Below, one piece after another: positions 37,561 to 46,213 of a DNA stretch of 64,000 nt (positions are counted from its first letter, which is position 1; every line of letters starts with the position of its first letter). Below the pieces are notes generated by a model that saw only the letters and a list, made by a program, of their open reading frames with translations, did no database searches and had not been told where the DNA came from. The translations under genes and the position numbers were made by a program. The DNA comes from Oceanospirillum sediminis (GTDB taxonomy: Bacteria; Pseudomonadota; Gammaproteobacteria; Pseudomonadales; Halomonadaceae): the NCBI RefSeq assembly GCF_014164585.1, contig NZ_JACJFM010000028.1, forward strand, positions 1 through 64,000. The letters run 5' to 3'.

Positions 37561-38566
37561 TCAGCTGAAGCCTGTGGTTGAAGCCCTGTTAATGGTGGCT
37601 GATCAGCCTCTGTCGATTGAGCAGCTGGCAGAGTTGTTTGAAGAGTATGAGCGTCCGGCCCGGAGTCTGTTCCGGGAGGTGCTGAATCGTCTGCAGCAGG
37701 ATTATGACGGGCGAGGAATAGAACTGGTTGAAGTGGCCAGTGGCTGGCGTATACAGGCCCGACCTCAGTATGCCAGTCGTATCTCTCGTTTATGGCAGGA
37801 GCGGCCACAGAAATACTCCCGCGCTCTGCTGGAGACTCTGGCACTGATTGCATATCGTCAGCCGGTGACCCGTGGCGATATCGAAGAGATTCGTGGTGTC
37901 AGTGTCAGTAGCTCAATTATGAAAACGTTGCTGGAACGGGAGTGGGTTCGTGTTGTCGGGCATCGTGAAGTGCCAGGACGCCCCGCGATGTATGCCACAA
38001 CCCGGAATTTTCTGGACTATTTTAATCTGCAGGCACTGGATCAGTTGCCGACGCTCAGCGAAATCCGGGATCTGGGAGATCAGATGCAGGCTAAGCAGCA
38101 GGAGGAGATTGCTGCAGAAGAAGCGCGCTTGATGGCTGAACAGGAAGAAAAACGTCGTCAGATGATGGCAGAAACGCTGGCGGATGGGGCTGATGTTGGT
38201 AAAGCGGTATTAACGGATGACGCCGTAGCGGAAGTCTCTTCTGTGTCCGATGACGAGGCGGCTGGACTGACCGTAGCTGATCTGTTACAGCGGGAGTACG
38301 GGCGAGCAGACGCTGAAGAAATAGCAGGCAGCGAAGCAGAACAGAACTCTTCTGCTGAGGAACGACCTGAAAGCTCATTAGCCGATTCAGGTATCAGCCG
38401 TGATCAGAGTGTTGACTCGGAAGCTGATACAGAGACGGAACATAATTTGTCATTCTCAGAACTGGCCCAGAGACTGGATCAGCGTCTGAGTGACAGTGAA
38501 TATGATAAAGATAATCCTCTGGTGTCGGCGCAGGACCTGCCACCGATCCCGGATCCTGACGAATAA
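37550..38566 (+). CDS. scpB: Segregation and condensation protein B
   Basis: Forms the SMC-ScpAB complex. Tandem winged-helix domains occupy about residues 1-175: VVEALLMVADQPLSIEQLAELF, then LETLALIAYRQPVTRGDIEEIRGVS and VVGHREVPGRPAMYATTRNFLDYF. A Glu/Ala/Ser-rich acidic tail of about 150 residues follows, much longer than the core needs. I chose ATG 37550 (overlapping the scpA stop), which gives MKADQLKPVVEALL; ATGs at 37526 and earlier are in frame. 338 residues. Confidence 0.93.
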   Translation: MKADQLKPVVEALLMVADQPLSIEQLAELFEEYERPARSLFREVLNRLQQDYDGRGIELVEVASGWRIQARPQYASRISRLWQERPQKYSRALLETLALIAYRQPVTRGDIEEIRGVSVSSSIMKTLLEREWVRVVGHREVPGRPAMYATTRNFLDYFNLQALDQLPTLSEIRDLGDQMQAKQQEEIAAEEARLMAEQEEKRRQMMAETLADGADVGKAVLTDDAVAEVSSVSDDEAAGLTVADLLQREYGRADAEEIAGSEAEQNSSAEERPESSLADSGISRDQSVDSEADTETEHNLSFSELAQRLDQRLSDSEYDKDNPLVSAQDLPPIPDPDE

Positions 38567-38578
38567 ACAGGCAAGCTT

Positions 38579-39424
38579 GTGAAAGAAGTTAAAACTGAAA
38601 AATTGCAGAAGGTGCTGGCGCGTAGTGGTATGGGCTCGCGTCGTGAAATGGAACGTCTGATTGAAACCGGAGAAGTAACGATTAACGGAGAAAAAGCGAC
38701 TCTGGGTGATCGGGTTTCCGTCAGTGATATTGTCAAAGTCCATGGCCGGGTTGTGACGCTGGTGGCCGAGGAAGATGTACCTCGTCGTGTCATTATGTAT
38801 AACAAGCCGGAAGGTGAACTGTGTACCCGGCATGATCCTCAGGGGCGTCGTACCGTCTTTGACCGGTTGCCTAAACTGAAAGGAGAGCGCTGGATCTCTA
38901 TTGGCCGTCTGGATATTAATACCAGTGGTCTGCTGCTGTTTACAACCGATGGCGAACTGGCCAACCGCCTGATGCATCCTTCTCAGAAGATTGAGCGTGA
39001 GTATGCTGTGCGTGTGATGGGTGAGGTGAAACCCGAGCATGTGAAAGCGATGGTCGAAGGGGTTATGCTGGAAGATGGCATGGCCAACTTTACCGATGTT
39101 CAGGAGTTCGGTGGTGAAGGTATCAATACCTGGTTCCATGTGGTGATTATGGAAGGCCGTAACCGTGAGGTGCGTCGTTTGTGGGAGTCTCAGGGGTTAA
39201 CCGTCAGTCGTCTGAAGCGTGTACGCTACGGTTCTGTGTTCCTGGATAAAAGAGCGCGTGCCGGTGAATGGATTGAACTGACTCAGCAGGAGATTGATCA
39301 GTTATCTCAACAGGCCGGGCTGGAGCGTCGTTTTGTTAAGGACTCTCTGGATAAACGCGAGAAAATTGATCGCCAGCGTAAGAAGACCCGTGCTATCCGG
39401 AATGTAAATAAACAGTACAGATAG
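38579..39424 (+). CDS. rluB: 23S rRNA pseudouridine 2605 synthase RluB
   Basis: Makes pseudouridine in domain V of 23S rRNA. The 281-residue protein has an N-terminal S4 domain ([31 protein letters not shown]) and the RsuA-family catalytic region with the nucleophilic Asp in [28 protein letters not shown] basic tail ends the protein. It starts at GTG, 12 bases after scpB, completing scpA-scpB-rluB. Confidence 0.95.
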   Translation: MKEVKTEKLQKVLARSGMGSRREMERLIETGEVTINGEKATLGDRVSVSDIVKVHGRVVTLVAEEDVPRRVIMYNKPEGELCTRHDPQGRRTVFDRLPKLKGERWISIGRLDINTSGLLLFTTDGELANRLMHPSQKIEREYAVRVMGEVKPEHVKAMVEGVMLEDGMANFTDVQEFGGEGINTWFHVVIMEGRNREVRRLWESQGLTVSRLKRVRYGSVFLDKRARAGEWIELTQQEIDQLSQQAGLERRFVKDSLDKREKIDRQRKKTRAIRNVNKQYR

Positions 39425-39517
39425 TCATGATTGCAGCAGATATATGACCTGAAAACTATGGTCGCCGGGTCTTTGTCTGCTATTCTGTATTTCAACAGAA
39501 AAAAAATTAAAAAAGGG

Positions 39518-39545
39518 TTGCGAAGAGGGAAAATATCCGTATACT
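39518..39545 (+). promoter_or_regulatory. Stringent-type promoter of the tRNA-Lys cluster
   Basis: TTGCGA (39518-39523), a 16-base spacer and TATACT (39540-39545), followed at once by the GC-rich discriminator TTGCGCCC. GC-rich discriminators are typical of ppGpp-inhibited stable-RNA promoters. It lies about 20 bases before the first tRNA. Confidence 0.7.
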
Positions 39546-39564
39546 TTGCGCCCACAAGTTGAGC

Positions 39565-39640
39565 GGGTCGTTAGCTCAGTTGGTAGAGCAGTTGGCTTTT
39601 AACCAATTGGTCATAGGTTCGAATCCTATACGACCCACCA
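39565..39640 (+). tRNA. tRNA-Lys (TTT), copy 1
   Basis: 76-base cloverleaf with encoded CCA; anticodon loop CTTTTAA, so TTT. Acceptor stem GGGTCGT / ACGACCC. Identical to the next two copies. Confidence 0.97.
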
Positions 39641-39706
39641 TTCTCAACCTGTATTTAATGACGAATGTTCAGGCTGTTTGCCAGAGCAGGGTTTGTTTCT
39701 GATTAT

Positions 39707-39782
39707 GGGTCGTTAGCTCAGTTGGTAGAGCAGTTGGCTTTTAACCAATTGGTCATAGGTTCGAATCCTATACGACCCACCA
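39707..39782 (+). tRNA. tRNA-Lys (TTT), copy 2
   Basis: Base-for-base identical to copy 1; separated from it by a 66-base unrelated spacer. Confidence 0.97.
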
Positions 39783-39824
39783 TTTAATCAGAGCTGCCAG
39801 GCAGTTAAACCAGTCATTAGCTGA

Positions 39825-39900
39825 GGGTCGTTAGCTCAGTTGGTAGAGCAGTTGGCTTTTAACCAATTGGTCATAGGTTCGAATCCTATACGACCCACCA
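39825..39900 (+). tRNA. tRNA-Lys (TTT), copy 3
   Basis: Base-for-base identical to copies 1 and 2; 42-base spacer before it and a terminator after it. Confidence 0.97.
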
Positions 39901-39910
39901 TATTATGAAG

Positions 39911-39939
39911 AAACCCGCACAGTGTGCGGGTTTTTTTTT
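39911..39939 (+). terminator. Terminator of the tRNA-Lys cluster
   Basis: AAACCCGCACA / TGTGCGGGTTT with a one-base loop, then a run of T. Confidence 0.93.
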
Positions 39940-40001
39940 CTCTGCACTAAACCGGCGCCCCCGGATTTTACTGGTTTAATAACCCGGTTTTCGGTTGAGG
40001 T

Positions 40002-40025
40002 TGTGGATAAGTTGAATTATCCACA
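40002..40025. promoter_or_regulatory. Pair of inverted perfect DnaA boxes
   Basis: TGTGGATAA (40002-40010) and TTATCCACA (40017-40025), both exact matches to the strong DnaA box, face each other across six bases. No dnaA, dnaN or gidA gene is nearby, so this is not a typical chromosomal origin; a DnaA-titrating or regulatory site is possible. Confidence 0.6.
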
Positions 40026-40373
40026 GGCGGTTTGTTATTTCTTTCCTGTCAGTTGTCATCTGATAATTGCAATCCTTTAAACCGGATGCCACAAAAATGT
40101 GGTAGTATCGCCGGTCAGAATTCTTCTGCCTTCTGATAATGCATGCTGAATAGTGCTGTGGAGCATGAGGGGATGTTCCTGTCAGAGCAGATTATCAATC
40201 CTAACACTATCGAGAGCTTCGGACCGGCAGTCTTCGCAGACCCTGGTAGTATTCCCTGCACAGGAAGGCTGAGGCAGCGGCATATACTTCTTTTGGTGAT
40301 GTCGTAGCGATCTGTGAGATCAGTTGTTCTGCCTTTCAGATGCTCTCTTGCTTGAATGAGTTGAAGTTCGCCC
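40026..40373 (+). other. Non-coding leader and promoter region of nadA
   Basis: No convincing gene on either strand. An extended -10 TGGTAGTAT (40100-40108) is a candidate promoter, giving a leader of about 260 bases. The leader holds several short inverted repeats, such as TCAGAA...TTCTGA (about 40116-40137). A long structured leader before nadA is unusual; no known riboswitch class was recognised. Confidence 0.4.
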
Positions 40374-41414
40374 ATGAGTACTGCAGATCAGGATCTGGTT
40401 CGTGAACATCTGTCCCACCTGGGAGAGACACCTGCCCTTGATACCGAAAAACAGGCTGAATTAAAGCATCGAATTAAAACCTTGCTGAAAGAGCAAAATG
40501 CTGTGCTGGTTGCACATTATTACTGTGATCATGAGATCCAGGCTCTGGCAGAAGAAACCGGTGGTTGTGTTGCTGATTCCCTGGAAATGGCTCGTTTTGG
40601 TGCCAGTCACCCGGCATCGACTCTGGTTGTAGCCGGAGTGCGCTTTATGGGAGAAACTGCCAAAATTCTGAGTCAGGAAAAGCGTGTCCTGATGCCCACC
40701 CTGGAAGCAACCTGTTCCCTGGATATCGGGTGCCCGGTTGACGAATTCAGTGCGTTTTGTGATCAGCATCCTGATCGCACTGTCGTGGTATACGCAAACA
40801 CTTCTGCAGCCGTTAAGGCTCGCGCTGACTGGGTTGTAACCTCCAGTATTGCGCTACAGGTGGTTGAGCATCTGAAAGATAAAGGTGAAAAGCTGATCTG
40901 GGCTCCGGACAAGCACCTGGGTGGGTATATCGAGAAGCAGACTGGTGCCGACATGATTATGTGGGACAGCGCCTGTATCGTACATGAAGAGTTTAAAGCC
41001 AAGGGTATACTGGATCTGAAAAAGATTTATCCGGATGCCGCTGTTCTGGTGCATCCTGAATCTCCGGCGTCTGTTGTTGAGCTGGCCGATGTGGCGGGTT
41101 CAACCTCGCAGCTGATTAAAGCGGCTCAGGATATGGATAATGATACCTTTATTGTGGCGACTGATCGCGGCATCTTCTACAAGATGCAGCAGCTTTGCCC
41201 GGAAAAACGTTTCCTTGAAGCCCCGACGGCTGGTAATGGTGCGACATGCCGTAGCTGTGCACACTGTCCGTGGATGGCGATGAATGCACTGGACTCCATT
41301 ATTCATGTGCTGGAGACAGGTGATCAGGAAGTGTTTGTTGACCAGGAGCTGGGCGAGAAAGCCATGCTGCCACTGACCCGTATGCTGGAATTTGGTCAGC
41401 AGATGAAAAAATAA
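40374..41414 (+). CDS. nadA: Quinolinate synthase
   Basis: [4Fe-4S] enzyme condensing iminoaspartate with dihydroxyacetone phosphate to quinolinate. The 346-residue protein has [34 protein letters not shown] and the three cluster cysteines in [21 protein letters not shown] and [12 protein letters not shown]. It closely matches Pseudomonas NadA. nadC at 23.5 kb provides the next step. Confidence 0.97.
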   Translation: MSTADQDLVREHLSHLGETPALDTEKQAELKHRIKTLLKEQNAVLVAHYYCDHEIQALAEETGGCVADSLEMARFGASHPASTLVVAGVRFMGETAKILSQEKRVLMPTLEATCSLDIGCPVDEFSAFCDQHPDRTVVVYANTSAAVKARADWVVTSSIALQVVEHLKDKGEKLIWAPDKHLGGYIEKQTGADMIMWDSACIVHEEFKAKGILDLKKIYPDAAVLVHPESPASVVELADVAGSTSQLIKAAQDMDNDTFIVATDRGIFYKMQQLCPEKRFLEAPTAGNGATCRSCAHCPWMAMNALDSIIHVLETGDQEVFVDQELGEKAMLPLTRMLEFGQQMKK

Positions 41415-41486
41415 ACCTCTGAACTGAATCGATGGGCAGGTTGTTAACCTCCGTCCTGTTTCCTATCTCCGATAGCCCTGTTTACA

Positions 41487-41521
41487 GGGTAAAAAAGACC
41501 GCTTGAACGGTCTTTTTTTAT
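41487..41521. terminator. Bidirectional terminator between nadA and murU
   Basis: AAAAAAGACCG / CGGTCTTTTTTT with a six-base loop, between convergent genes. Confidence 0.92.
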
Positions 41522-41583
41522 GGCTGTGAATCAGTATTGCAGTGTAAATACTCATAGCAGGTTATTGCCGTAAGTATCGGGTT

Positions 41584-42312
41584 TCAGCCTGCAGCAGGGT
41601 TCTGCTCCAGATAATCTGATAATTGCTGCAGACGCTCAGGTGTACCCACGTCCAGCCAGTAACCCTGATAGTACTCCCCGGAGACCTGTCCCTGATCGGT
41701 TGCTGCCCGGAGTAAGGGGCCCAGAGCAATCGGCGGGGGCTGATTCATAGGAATCAGAGCAGGGTGAATCAGACTGATGCCACTGAAGGTATAGCAACGA
41801 TTATCCTGTCGGGTGCTGATTTTATTCTGTACCTGTGAAATCTCTTCGGTTGGCTCGGATAACCTGAAATCGCCATCCGGGTTATGGGGAGGGTTATCTG
41901 TCAGTACCAGGTGGGCCAGCAATAAACCCTGTGATAAAGCCGCTGCAGCTGTTTTCAGCTGTTCCAGGTCATAATCACACCAGATATCACCGTTAACCAG
42001 CAGAATCACTTCCTGATCCGATAGCAATCCTTGCTTCAGAGCCTGCTGCAACCCACCGGCGGTTTCCAGTGGCTCAGGCTCATAAGATAGTGCGATATCA
42101 ACTGGCCAGTGGTTTTGTGCAATATAGTCCTCAATCTGCTCTGCCAGGTAGCTGGTGTTAACCACTATCCGGTTGACCCCGGCTTTAATCAGGCGCTCCA
42201 GCTGATGAGCCAGCAGGGGTTTTCCTGCTGCGTTGAGCATGGGTTTCGGAGTATGGTCAGTCAAAGGGCGCATGCGAGTCCCCAGCCCTGCAGCCAGAAT
42301 CATTGCCTGCAT
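41584..42312 (-). CDS. murU: N-acetylmuramate alpha-1-phosphate uridylyltransferase MurU
   Basis: Nucleotidyltransferase that makes UDP-MurNAc from recycled MurNAc-1-phosphate, bypassing the fosfomycin-sensitive MurA step. The sugar-nucleotide signature MILAAGLGTRMRPLTDHTPKPML starts the protein; VNGDIWCDYD holds the metal-binding Asp. 242 residues. The frame is open 30 codons further into amgK, but ATG 42312, overlapping the amgK stop by one base, gives the family start. Confidence 0.95.
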   Translation of the reverse strand: MQAMILAAGLGTRMRPLTDHTPKPMLNAAGKPLLAHQLERLIKAGVNRIVVNTSYLAEQIEDYIAQNHWPVDIALSYEPEPLETAGGLQQALKQGLLSDQEVILLVNGDIWCDYDLEQLKTAAAALSQGLLLAHLVLTDNPPHNPDGDFRLSEPTEEISQVQNKISTRQDNRCYTFSGISLIHPALIPMNQPPPIALGPLLRAATDQGQVSGEYYQGYWLDVGTPERLQQLSDYLEQNPAAG

Positions 42313-43364
42313 CAGAATGTAGCCCCGCTGGCAGGTGATAAAATCTCTGGCAGTTGCCGGTGTTTTTCTTCCATCAGAGGCTGGATCTTGTTTTCCAGCC
42401 ACAGACGGAAAGTATTCAGCTCATCATAACCCTGACAGTCACTCAGCAAGTGGCTGAAGGTTCGTGGAATATCTGGCAGGTAGCCTGATTTCTGATCCCT
42501 TAACCAGAGGCGGACAAAAATACCCACCACTTTGATGTGACGCTGCGCCCCAATCAGGTCAAAGTCCCGGTTAAACTGCGCCTGTTGATAGTTTTCCGGG
42601 CACAGACCATTCTGGTTCATCTGTTGCCAGAATTCATCTCGCCACAGGTGTTCCTGCTCCCGAGGCCACTGAATATAGGCGTCACGCAGCAGGGATAATA
42701 AATCGTAGGTAATCGGGCCTTTGACCGCATCCTGAAAATCAATAATACCCAGCGCAGGAGACCCTGACGTTTTCTGCAGCATCAGGTTGCGTGAGTGATA
42801 GTCGCGGTGCACGGTGACTGCCGGTTGTTGCAGGGCTTCCCGGGTCAGTAGCTGAAAGACCTCATCCAGCATAGTATGTTCTTGCTGACTCAGGGTGATG
42901 CCCAGCCAGCGAGAGCAGAACCACTCCCGGAACAGTTCCAGCTCCTGCATCAATAAGGCCGTATTGTATTGAGGCAATGTTGAGGAATCGGTTTGCTGAA
43001 TTTGTAGTAATTCATGAATGGCCTGTCTGTACAGCGGGCCAGCGACCTGCTTTCCCTTATTCAGCAGAGGCAGCAGTTGCCTGTCGCCAAAATCTTCCAG
43101 CAACAGAAAACCTTGTTCCAGATCTTCTGCCAGCACTTCAGGAACGGGTATTCCACTGTGGAACCATTGTCTGGCGATAGTGACAAAAGGCGTGCAGTCT
43201 TCCTGAGGTGGTGGAGCATCCATCACAATACGGGCGCCCTGTTCTGTTTGCAGGCGATAGTAGCGACGAAAGCTGGCATCTCCTGCGACGGAGGTTAGTT
43301 CAGGATGGGGCAGGCCAGTTTCCTGTGTCAGCCACTGGCAAAGCTGCTGATAGCGCGGTTCCAT
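42312..43364 (-). CDS. amgK: N-acetylmuramate/N-acetylglucosamine anomeric kinase AmgK
   Basis: Aminoglycoside-phosphotransferase-fold kinase that phosphorylates MurNAc and GlcNAc at the anomeric position for MurU. The catalytic loop VHRDYHSRNLML and the metal-binding IIDFQDAVKGP are intact, with DASFRRYYRL in the N lobe. 350 residues, as in Pseudomonas. It is divergent from lptD, the conserved Pseudomonas order. Confidence 0.95.
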   Translation of the reverse strand: MEPRYQQLCQWLTQETGLPHPELTSVAGDASFRRYYRLQTEQGARIVMDAPPPQEDCTPFVTIARQWFHSGIPVPEVLAEDLEQGFLLLEDFGDRQLLPLLNKGKQVAGPLYRQAIHELLQIQQTDSSTLPQYNTALLMQELELFREWFCSRWLGITLSQQEHTMLDEVFQLLTREALQQPAVTVHRDYHSRNLMLQKTSGSPALGIIDFQDAVKGPITYDLLSLLRDAYIQWPREQEHLWRDEFWQQMNQNGLCPENYQQAQFNRDFDLIGAQRHIKVVGIFVRLWLRDQKSGYLPDIPRTFSHLLSDCQGYDELNTFRLWLENKIQPLMEEKHRQLPEILSPASGATF

Positions 43365-43557
43365 AGATACTCCTGTGTCATTGGCGGCTATTATCGCAGA
43401 GTCTATGGAGACTGCCCAGGTTGTATGAGCAGGTATTGAGATAAATACCTGCTTTTACAGACGTGGTAGCAGTGAACCGCTATAATGGCCCGCTGCTTAT
43501 CCGGAATCTGCCGGTCAAACCGTTCTGACTGAATACAGTGATAAAAAAGGATGTCCC

Positions 43558-46077
43558 TTGAAACCGTCTGTTAAGCCTGATTTTCCTCTGAACCAGTCTG
43601 CTCTGGCAGTGCGCAGTGCTATATATCGCCCATCTTCATTATCGGGCTCAGTACTGTCGTTATTGTCCTGTTTTCTGGTGTCTGTACCTGTTCTGGCTGA
43701 ATCTGACCATGTTGGCGCTGAGCTGGGCTGGCAGCCGTTCAGCAGCCTGACAAAAGAGCAGAAGCTGAGCCTGGATAGAACAAAGCGCAGGACAGTGGTC
43801 AGTCAATCCAGCTGCCAGGGATTTTATCTGCATGAAGCGTTTCAGCCTCCGGTATATGCCGGCACCACGGAAATCACTGCAGACCAGGCAGAATATCAGA
43901 CCGATGGCGGTGTCAGTCTGAATGGTAATGTGACGGCCCGTTCTGTTGATATGCAGGTGCAGGCTGATCAGGCCAGTATGACAGAAGACCGTTCTCTGAT
44001 GCGGGCAACGGGCCAGGTCAGGGTATTGCAGCAAAATGGTTTGTTACTGGGCGATAAAGGGGAGTTCTATCCCGACGATAAGCGCATGGAAATCAGTAAT
44101 GCTCAGTATCTGTTGTATCAGAATGAATTCAGAGGGAAGGCAGACCGGATTCGCATGGTCCGGGATGGCGTTATTGAAGTCACGGATGGATCTTATACTT
44201 CTTGTCCGCCCAATGATAACAGCTGGCAGATTATCAGCAGTGATATTGAACTGGATAAAGACAGTGGCTTTGGTACTGCAAAACACGCCCGTCTTGAGTT
44301 ATCTGATGTTCCGGTATTTTACTGGCCTTATTTAAAATTTCCGATTGATGATCGCAGGCATACGGGATTGCTCTGGCCTGAGCTGTCGCTGGATAACAAA
44401 GGTCTGGAAGAATACAAACAACCGATCTATCTGAATCTGGCGTCTAACTATGATGCTACTCTGGCCCCGCACTGGTTCCGGGACAGGGGCGTGCTGATGA
44501 ATACCGAATTTCGCTATCTGTTGTCTGAAAAACATAAGGGGCATATACAGTATAGTTTCCTGAACAGAGACTCAGAATTTAACAACGAAGATCGTGATCT
44601 GTTTGCAGCCCAGGCCCAGGGCTATATTGCTCAGGGCTGGAGCTATTACCTGGATTATGGCAAAGCTTCGGACGATTACTATTTCCGTTCTTTTGAATCC
44701 GGTTTTGATAATGCCAATACTGAGAAGCTGGATCAGTTATTTGAAACTCGCTATTACCACGGAGCCTGGTCTTTCAGGGCGGCGTTACAGGGTTTCCAGG
44801 AGCTGAACCCGGCATTAACAGATGCTCAGCGGGAGTATTATAAACTACCTGAACTGGAAGCAAATTACCGTGCGGGCATGCGGCCCGGACGTGGTTCAGG
44901 TCTGAGCTGGGGCAGTAATAATCAGACGGTGACGTTCCGTCGTAATATTGATGATGGTAGTGGTTCTCGTGGTCGTGTGGCCGATGATGGTACGGTGATC
45001 TGGGGCAGTGAACTGGAAACTCAGCGAACGTATCTGGAGCCATATATCGGTTTCCGTCAGGAATCCGTATCCGGTTTCTGGTCTATTAATGCCCGAGCGG
45101 GTTTGTCTGCCTACAAACTGAGCAACCAGCCTCAGGGGATTGACAGCTCACAACAGCGAGTTATTCCGGTAGTGACCGCTGATAGCGGACTGATTTTTGA
45201 CCGGACAATGACAGCCTTTGGACAGAGTTACACACAGACCCTGGAGCCTCGTTTATTCTGGACCTGGTCGCCAAAAGAAGAGCAGACCGATATTCCTCTG
45301 TTTGATACCGATGAGTACCGCTTTGACAGTCATCAGTTGTTCCGTGATACCCGATTTACCGGTAATGACCGACAGGGTGATCTGCATAAGATCAGCCTGG
45401 GGCTGACCAGCCGTTTTATTGATGATGAATCCGGACGTGAAAAGCTGTCCTTTATGATCGGGCAGGCGTTCTACCCGGAAGACAGAAGTGTTACCACCAG
45501 CAGTGATCCGAACGAAGTGCTGGATTATCAGCATACCCGAAGTGTATCTCCTCTGGTGACTGAAGCCCGTTATTCCCCCTTTGACTGGTTGACGATGAGT
45601 ACCAGTTATCTGATGAATACGGATCGATCAAATTTCCGCACTGAACGTCGTGAAGAACGCTTTTCCATACGGCATGCATCTGGCATATCATTCCAGCTGA
45701 GACACAGTAAACATTACACAGACTGTGATATCAGCGGAACCTGCGGTGCTGGAGATGATCGTTATGAAGAAACGGCTGACCTGGGATTTGCAGCACCGCT
45801 GAATGACCAGTGGCGTATGTTTATTATCGGACGCCGGGATATGGAAGCCGGGCGTTACATGGAGCGTATTGCAGGACTGGAGTATGAAAGTTGCTGTTGG
45901 ATGTTGCGTATTGCGAACCATGAGTATTATTCAGGGGATGATTTCGACAATCCGAATGCTCAGGAAGAAAAGTTTCTGATTCAACTGGTACTGAAAGGAT
46001 TCGGTGCTGTAGGACAGGGTGCCGCTTATCAAAGAGCGCAGGAATTTATACCGGGTTACACCTCTCAGACATGGTAA
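43558..46077 (+). CDS. lptD: LPS assembly outer-membrane protein LptD
   Basis: Beta-barrel that inserts lipopolysaccharide into the outer leaflet with LptE. 839 residues: signal sequence (about 1-47, hydrophobic SVLSLLSCFLVSVPVLA), a periplasmic OstA jellyroll (about 95-200) and a large C-terminal barrel. The cysteines used for LptD disulfides are recognisable: one after the signal (SSCQG), one in YTSCPPND and the adjacent pair in YESCCWML. Translation starts at TTG with AAGG upstream; an ATG seven bases earlier is out of frame and stops quickly. Confidence 0.95.
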   Translation: MKPSVKPDFPLNQSALAVRSAIYRPSSLSGSVLSLLSCFLVSVPVLAESDHVGAELGWQPFSSLTKEQKLSLDRTKRRTVVSQSSCQGFYLHEAFQPPVYAGTTEITADQAEYQTDGGVSLNGNVTARSVDMQVQADQASMTEDRSLMRATGQVRVLQQNGLLLGDKGEFYPDDKRMEISNAQYLLYQNEFRGKADRIRMVRDGVIEVTDGSYTSCPPNDNSWQIISSDIELDKDSGFGTAKHARLELSDVPVFYWPYLKFPIDDRRHTGLLWPELSLDNKGLEEYKQPIYLNLASNYDATLAPHWFRDRGVLMNTEFRYLLSEKHKGHIQYSFLNRDSEFNNEDRDLFAAQAQGYIAQGWSYYLDYGKASDDYYFRSFESGFDNANTEKLDQLFETRYYHGAWSFRAALQGFQELNPALTDAQREYYKLPELEANYRAGMRPGRGSGLSWGSNNQTVTFRRNIDDGSGSRGRVADDGTVIWGSELETQRTYLEPYIGFRQESVSGFWSINARAGLSAYKLSNQPQGIDSSQQRVIPVVTADSGLIFDRTMTAFGQSYTQTLEPRLFWTWSPKEEQTDIPLFDTDEYRFDSHQLFRDTRFTGNDRQGDLHKISLGLTSRFIDDESGREKLSFMIGQAFYPEDRSVTTSSDPNEVLDYQHTRSVSPLVTEARYSPFDWLTMSTSYLMNTDRSNFRTERREERFSIRHASGISFQLRHSKHYTDCDISGTCGAGDDRYEETADLGFAAPLNDQWRMFIIGRRDMEAGRYMERIAGLEYESCCWMLRIANHEYYSGDDFDNPNAQEEKFLIQLVLKGFGAVGQGAAYQRAQEFIPGYTSQTW

Positions 46078-46110
46078 TGTCAGTACAGCAGATATTACCA
46101 TGTCAGGATG

Positions 46111-46152
46111 GCAGACATAGTGATGTCCGAGTAGCAGACATAGTGATGTCTG
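46111..46152. repeat. Direct repeat and 20-bp palindrome between lptD and surA
   Basis: GCAGACATAGTGATGTC occurs at 46111-46127 and again at 46134-46150. The second copy is part of the perfect hairpin GCAGACAT-AGTG-ATGTCTGC (about 46133-46152). No T-run follows; it may modulate read-through or mRNA stability between lptD and surA. Confidence 0.7.
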
Positions 46153-46213
46153 CAGGCAGACAGTTAATCAAATCGGTTATTTCAGATAAAGATAAACAGT
46201 AAAAGCGAAAATT

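Noticed and set aside
40002-40025. Possible replication origin at the paired DnaA boxes
   Set aside because: Only two strong boxes, no AT-rich unwinding array and no dnaA, dnaN, rpmH or gidA nearby.
40115-40375. 86-codon minus-strand frame in the nadA leader
   Set aside because: No recognisable family and no Shine-Dalgarno; composition looks like a chance frame in the leader.
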